Shown here in pieces: positions 56,301 through 62,300 of a DNA stretch of 64,000 nucleotides. This stretch comes from Tanypteryx hageni (Eukaryota; Arthropoda; Insecta; Odonata; Petaluridae), in NCBI GenBank assembly GCA_028673005.1, contig CM054114.1, positions 129,104,470 through 129,168,469 of the forward strand, read 5' to 3'. Positions within the stretch are counted from its first letter, which is position 1. Each line of letters starts with the position of its first letter. Both the position numbers and the translations under genes were made by a program. The notes beneath the pieces were generated by a model that was not told where the DNA came from, did no database searches, and saw nothing but the letters and a program-made list of their open reading frames with translations.

Positions 56301-59300
56301 GTACCTAATTGATGTTATGGCATTGCCACATTTAATTAATAGATGCCTTGAGGAAGGGATCTTTCATGGGGCTTTAAAAGTATCAAAAATTATGCCAATT
56401 TTTAAGGATTCAATCAAGAATCACGGAACTACAGTTGTTCCTATAATACCAAAAATAATAGAGACAGTAATGAAGAATCAGCTATTGGCATGATTCAAGA
56501 CAAATAACTTAATTATCTCAAATCAATTTGGCTATAGACAAATAATCTACAACCAAAGTTGTCAAAACTCTTTTAAATGTAATAATTGATGCTTTTAAAA
56601 ATAGAGTATACCACTGTTGTTTTGTGCAATTTGAGCAAAGCATTTGCTTTCATAACCCATTGTAACCTGATTAATAAATGTAGTAACTATGGATTGAAAG
56701 CTAACATTCTGCCATGTCTAGCTTCATGCTTAAGTGATAGGCAACAACTTGTGTCATATATGAGGAAAGAATCTAAGCTATTAGGAGTCAAACATGGTGT
56801 TCCTCAAGGGTCAGTCCTTGGTCCTTTTATGTTCATAGTCTTTGTTGATTTAGGTAACAATTTATATGGTGCACCTATTTTATATGCAGATTATATGACC
56901 CTAATATCTAGTCATAATGAACATGCTGTAGCCTGGGAAATAGCTGACAAAATGCTAAATAATTCAATGAAATGGTTCACATCCAAGAGATTACTTTTGA
57001 ATGAAGACAAAACTAATAAATATACTTTTAGTTTAAGAGAAAAATATTATGATTTTTCAGCTGTGAAGTTCCTCAGTTTTTATTTAGATAGCAAGCTTTC
57101 ATGGGACTTCAATATTCAAGTAATATTGAGCAAAAATTAATCAGGGTTTTATATCTCATTAGAAAGCTGAAATCTCTAGTATCTATGTCAGCACTAATGA
57201 ATGCATACTATGCCTACTTTCACAGCATTATAACTTACGGCATACTGTTTTGGGGACATTCAAGTAGAGCAAAGGACATCTTAGTGCTTCAGAAAAAAGT
57301 TATAAGGGCAGTGAATGACCTGAAAAGGGATGATCATTGTAAACCTTATTTTATAAAAAATGAAATTCTGAATGTGCATTGTTTATATATTTATATGTCA
57401 TTGTTGTATGTGAAAGAGAATTTATCTTGTTTTACCATCAGATTGAGTGTACATATGTATAATACCAGACATAAGAATGAATTAGATTTACCATTTTGCA
57501 GGACCATGAAAACAAATAAATATTTCAATGTCAATGCACGAAAACTACTTAATAAGTTACCTAATGCAGCAAAATCTGTCAGTTTACCTAAATTTAAAAA
57601 TTTTCTATGCTCATGGCTAAAATCTAAATAATTCTATTGTATTGATGAATTCCTTGAAAATGACTTATCTGATTTAAAACTGTGACAAATGGTAAGTGTA
57701 GCATTATCAACCTAGTATCTAACTGTGACAAAATCTATTCCACCTATAAGTTGGTCAATTATGAATAAAATTATTATTATTGTTATTATCAGGAGTGTGG
57801 TGCTGGGCAAACAACAATTTATTATTACATAATGAAAAAATTCTTTATTTATATGCTGAAAGTTATTCAGTGGTACGCATTGCTAAAAGAAAAACCTTAG
57901 TGTTGTATGAATGGTTCCGCCAGTGTAAAAGTGAAAGCATTCCTTATTCTGGTTCAATGTTGATGGTGAAGGCAAAGGCATACCATGATGAAATTAAAAT
58001 TGAGGGTGACTGTGATTACCTCACTGGATGATTGCAGAAATTAAAAAAAACTAAAAGGTATCCAGCAAAAAACTGTCTGATGATCATGAAACTGTACAGA
58101 AATTTAAGAATGATTTTTGAAGTTGGTGCAGGAATATAATCTTAGTCCAGAACAAGTCTACAATGTCAATGAGATTTGCTTATTTTGGCACTGTTTGTAG
58201 TGACGAAAAATCAACATTAGGTATGACAAAGAATAAGAAGAGCCTAACCATTTAATGTATGCTAATGCTGCAGGCACATACAAATGAAAACTTTTTATGA
58301 ATGGATAAAGTGGAAAACCCTGCACTTTCAAGTTTTCTAAAAATTTATGTGTGCCTTATATGCTAAAGATTCTCCCTGGTTGTAAAGTAAAAACAGATTA
58401 GTTCTAACAGTGGTTTTCTAAAGCATTGGCATTAGCTTAGGAGTTGTAAGCATAATATAAAAAATTTCATGCTTGAATCTCAAATGGCAAAATTTCACAA
58501 TGGGTGCATGGCTTGCATTGCCATACAATTATTCCTTGTACTGACAATGCAATATTACATGTATATCTCATTTGTGAGTGTTGTAGTAAATACAGTAATT
58601 TGTGGTTTTTTGTCAATATGGCACTAGATTAGGTTCTTAAATAAATAAAATTCATTTTGCATGGATAATTTAGATAGATACTAAAGAACATCAGTTCCCA
58701 AAAGAAAACTTTCTTCAGCAGAGAGCCAAGTGGAATTAAAAGCAATGTTTGCTCAAAGAAGAGAATGAAAGAGAGAGCCAATTCCTGAAAAAAATCTGCT
58801 TGGGTGATCCAGATTTCTACATCCCACAATGATTTGAAAGGTATCATGCTATATCCAAAATTTCAGAAAAAAAGTTTAAGCACCAAGTTTGTTTAAAATT
58901 AAATAGAAACTTTCAGAAATAATTAAATTATAGTTGACCAATAGTTTTCAATATTCCTGATTTGTTCAGATTCTTCTTTTGAATATTCTCTTATAAATTC
59001 ATCAAAGAAATATAAAGTGGAAAAAACTCAAATTCAGTAGGATTAAACATAATCACAGCACAAATAATCAAAAGTCTACCATATCAATAGAAAAATTAAC
59101 CTTCTTATCGCTTTAGCTAACAAAAGTATGATCTTTCAAATTATTATTACACATTTCATGAATTCTATGCCAGTTATTTTACAAATAAAATATTAAAATT
59201 TCAATGCAATAAAGAAAATAAATGCTTTTATGGCTTTGTAATATTAAAAGGTTAGATATTTAAATTTATTATACTGTTACGATGAGCAGAGAGCACTTGC

Positions 59301-62300
59301 TTTCCCTAATTATGTTTAGGTTGACAATGACTAAAACAACAAGTATATGGAATTGAGCTTCATGGTAGGTACAAATAAACAATGAAAAGAGAACAAGGTC
59401 TCCAATTGCCGTAAATTATTCTTAAATTAAAACCCCCTCAGAAAGAAGGAAGTCGAGGAAAATGAAAAAGTTCTTTTTTTTCTTCTTTTTTCATTTTCCC
59501 CTCCTTCCTTCTTTCTGAGTAAGTTTTAATTTTAGAGTATCTTATGGCATTTGGAGACCTTGTTCACTTTTCACTGTAAAACAATGAAGTTTACCTAGCC
59601 AGATGTAAATGCTTCTTAAAAATTAAATCTTACATTGAGGACTATCTTTAAAGCTTCTTCTTGGTTTTTCACTGCTAGTGGGATAGTTTCCATCCAGTCT
59701 TTAATATCATACAGTTTTTCAATTGAAACAGGCTTTTCAGACAGCTTACGCATGATGTTCTTAAATGCTATACATATCTGTCAATGAAGGAAAATAAACT
59801 CTGAAATAAGACCCAATGCATTCTGCATACATTTTAAACACTATAAATAGTATCTTCAATCATCAAACCTCTTCAACTCTTTCATTTAATTTTGATGTTA
59901 AGTAATCAAGCAGGGCATTATAAAAATTCCATCTTTTCTCAATAAGTGTTTTTTTCACTTCCTTACTATTGACTACAAATGGTCCTATTTCCATTGCATC
60001 AGGGATCCTCTCATCCAACTCTTTTGCATAGTTTCTTTGTTTAATTGCTTCTTCCTTGATAGCAAGTGCACTAGGGCTATCTGCTGTAAAAGCTCTGTAA
60101 AAATAGTTAGTTATGGGAAAGGTTGCAAATAAAATTTTAAGAAATCATGGTTGGATTGCTTGTTACCAGGGATGGAAATGATTTTTTATTATTGACCATT
60201 CCAGACTTATCTATCATACAAAAACAACAATAATATATCATGTTTAACTCATGAATTACAACTAATATTTGAAATAATCTTGGTACTTTTAATAGTAAAA
60301 GAGATTAATGCATGTATGGATGCAGAAACATTGTTAAATTACTAAAGCAACCATTCAGTTTCAGTCGTTAAGGCAATGATAATAAATTGGATGAAGCACA
60401 AACACATGAACGCATTCAAACACTTTGATAACCATATGCAGTGCATATTTAATCAAAAAATGTCATTAAAAACAATTTCAACTTCTTTGAAAAATATTGA
60501 CATATTGATTGATAAAACTAATGCTTTAAGTAAGGAGTATATAAGGCAGTATAGAATATTCCACTCCCTCTCATTTTAACCCTTTTGCTGCCAGACGATA
60601 CCGTAGGTTAGCACCTATGCTGCCATTCATATTTTTTGTTTTTATATTTCAAACTTAACAAATCATTTATGTATATGCTGTTTTTGTTGAAAAAAATTAT
60701 TTTTAAATTGCAACATCTCTCGACAATAATTCCTTTAGTCAATATATTAATAATAAAAAACTTTAAAAAGTTAAAATTTCAAAAAATATTTCACTAAAGA
60801 AGAAACTATGATTAAAAATTGAAACTACTAATGAAATTTACAGCCATGCTATGTTTGTCTTTATTATATTCCATTATCATTTTCCTGAAAATTTTTAAAA
60901 GAATTAAAAAATTAGTAAATTTGATATTTTAAAGTTTTTTTTAATTTCACTAATCCCCTAGGAGTCCATAAAATCTGAGTACCAACATCTTTTTTATAGA
61001 AAAATACTTTCCATAAATGTAAACATACATCCCTGTTTCAAGGTGGGAATTACGTGAAATTGCTTAATTTTGAAAGGGTACTGGGCCAACAAGAATGTTG
61101 AGAACAATTGATCTAAGGGAAGAACATTTCCATTCCCGCAAGTAACTACATACCTCATGTAATCTTCCACCTTTGTAAAGTAAAGTTGCACAAATTCCTT
61201 ATATTCTTTAGCATATGCTTTTAAAGGAATAACAGCTCTACGTATAGCTGCTAACATTCTATCCTTAAGATTGATGACGCTTGCCTCTGCTAGCCCCACT
61301 GATGACAGTAAAAGTTCATCTGAATATTTCAGATTAGGTAATAAAAATGGGTGGACTTGATGAACACCATGAGTCATGGCTATAGCATTTTCAAATAACT
61401 GAAGGAGCTGTACCTGTATGTAATTGTAAACAACAATGAATCATAAATAATACTAGAATTTTTTACTAAATGGAATTTCCAGTACTAGAAATGGGTTCTC
61501 CTATATGATTTAAAAATAACTGATCAGAGAGTTGCTTTCACAATGATACTCACAGTATCTAGTTAAGTAATTTTGCATTGCGATTTATTATCTCAAGTAC
61601 AAAATTTATAAAAGCAAATTTATCAGGCTAAAATAAGACAGTGCTTGTTGTGTAACATGCCATTTGTCTATTTGAAAAATAGGATAAAAACAATTACCTC
61701 AAACTCATCAGGATTTGTTGAATAGTGTGGCCCAATATTTTCACTAATTGTCAAATCAATTGTGAATATGGGTAGATACTTTGGTTTATATGTGGACATT
61801 CTTAAGTCTGGACCCCATACAAAATTATCATCACAGGACATAGTCACTTGGCAAGAATATTCACACATAGAAATTAACATGTTGAGGGAGCCATTGACTA
61901 AATTCCTCAATGCTTCCTGTAGGTGTAACAGAATAATATCATGTTTAGAATCTGGTCACCCTAACTATGATACTTCTTCACTTTCCCAAATATGTTCTCG
62001 TGTTCAGCTGTTTCTGTAACTTTGCTAATGTTGATGTGAAAATTGAAAAAGCTTCTCAAATCAGGATAGTATGTTTCCATTCTGCCATTAAATTGCAATT
62101 TAATGTATTTCAGTGTGCCAGTTAAGAAATTCTACAAATTTTTCCAATGATAATATGTTCTCATTATATCGATCTAGAACTTGGAATCCCTTACTTAAAC
62201 TTAGCTTAGCAGAAAAATTTTCTTATAAGGGCACGTATCTCTCACATTTATTCTTCCATACACACATGCAAACTTATTTATAAATTGTATAGGGGAATAC

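Larger units (their letters stand above)
52859..57631 (+). pseudogene. LINE ORF2: endonuclease plus reverse transcriptase, defective
   Basis: Endonuclease: [53 protein letters not shown] (before the insertion) and [14 protein letters not shown]...[12 protein letters not shown] (after it). [32 protein letters not shown] and ILYADYMTL, where the catalytic YADD has become YADY. C-terminal region: [18 protein letters not shown] to [12 protein letters not shown], stop at 57631. Stops and frameshifts near 55700, 55800, 56310, 56490 and 57140. Dead copy. Confidence 0.87.
52845..57790 (+). mobile_element. LINE retrotransposon (Jockey/CR1-type), split by another LINE
   Basis: A + strand non-LTR element with endonuclease and reverse transcriptase remnants, broken at 53284/55441 by a second LINE. 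Preceded by TATTATTATTATT (52829-52842), ending GAATAAAATTATTATTATTG (57762-57781). Coding frame continues across the insertion: LENLFRSYN before it and [20 protein letters not shown] after it. Confidence 0.85.

Noticed and set aside
58629..58847. 72-codon minus-strand open frame in the large intron, considered as a missing dynein exon
   Set aside because: Hydrophobic composition, no dynein resemblance, and frame continuity does not require an extra exon.
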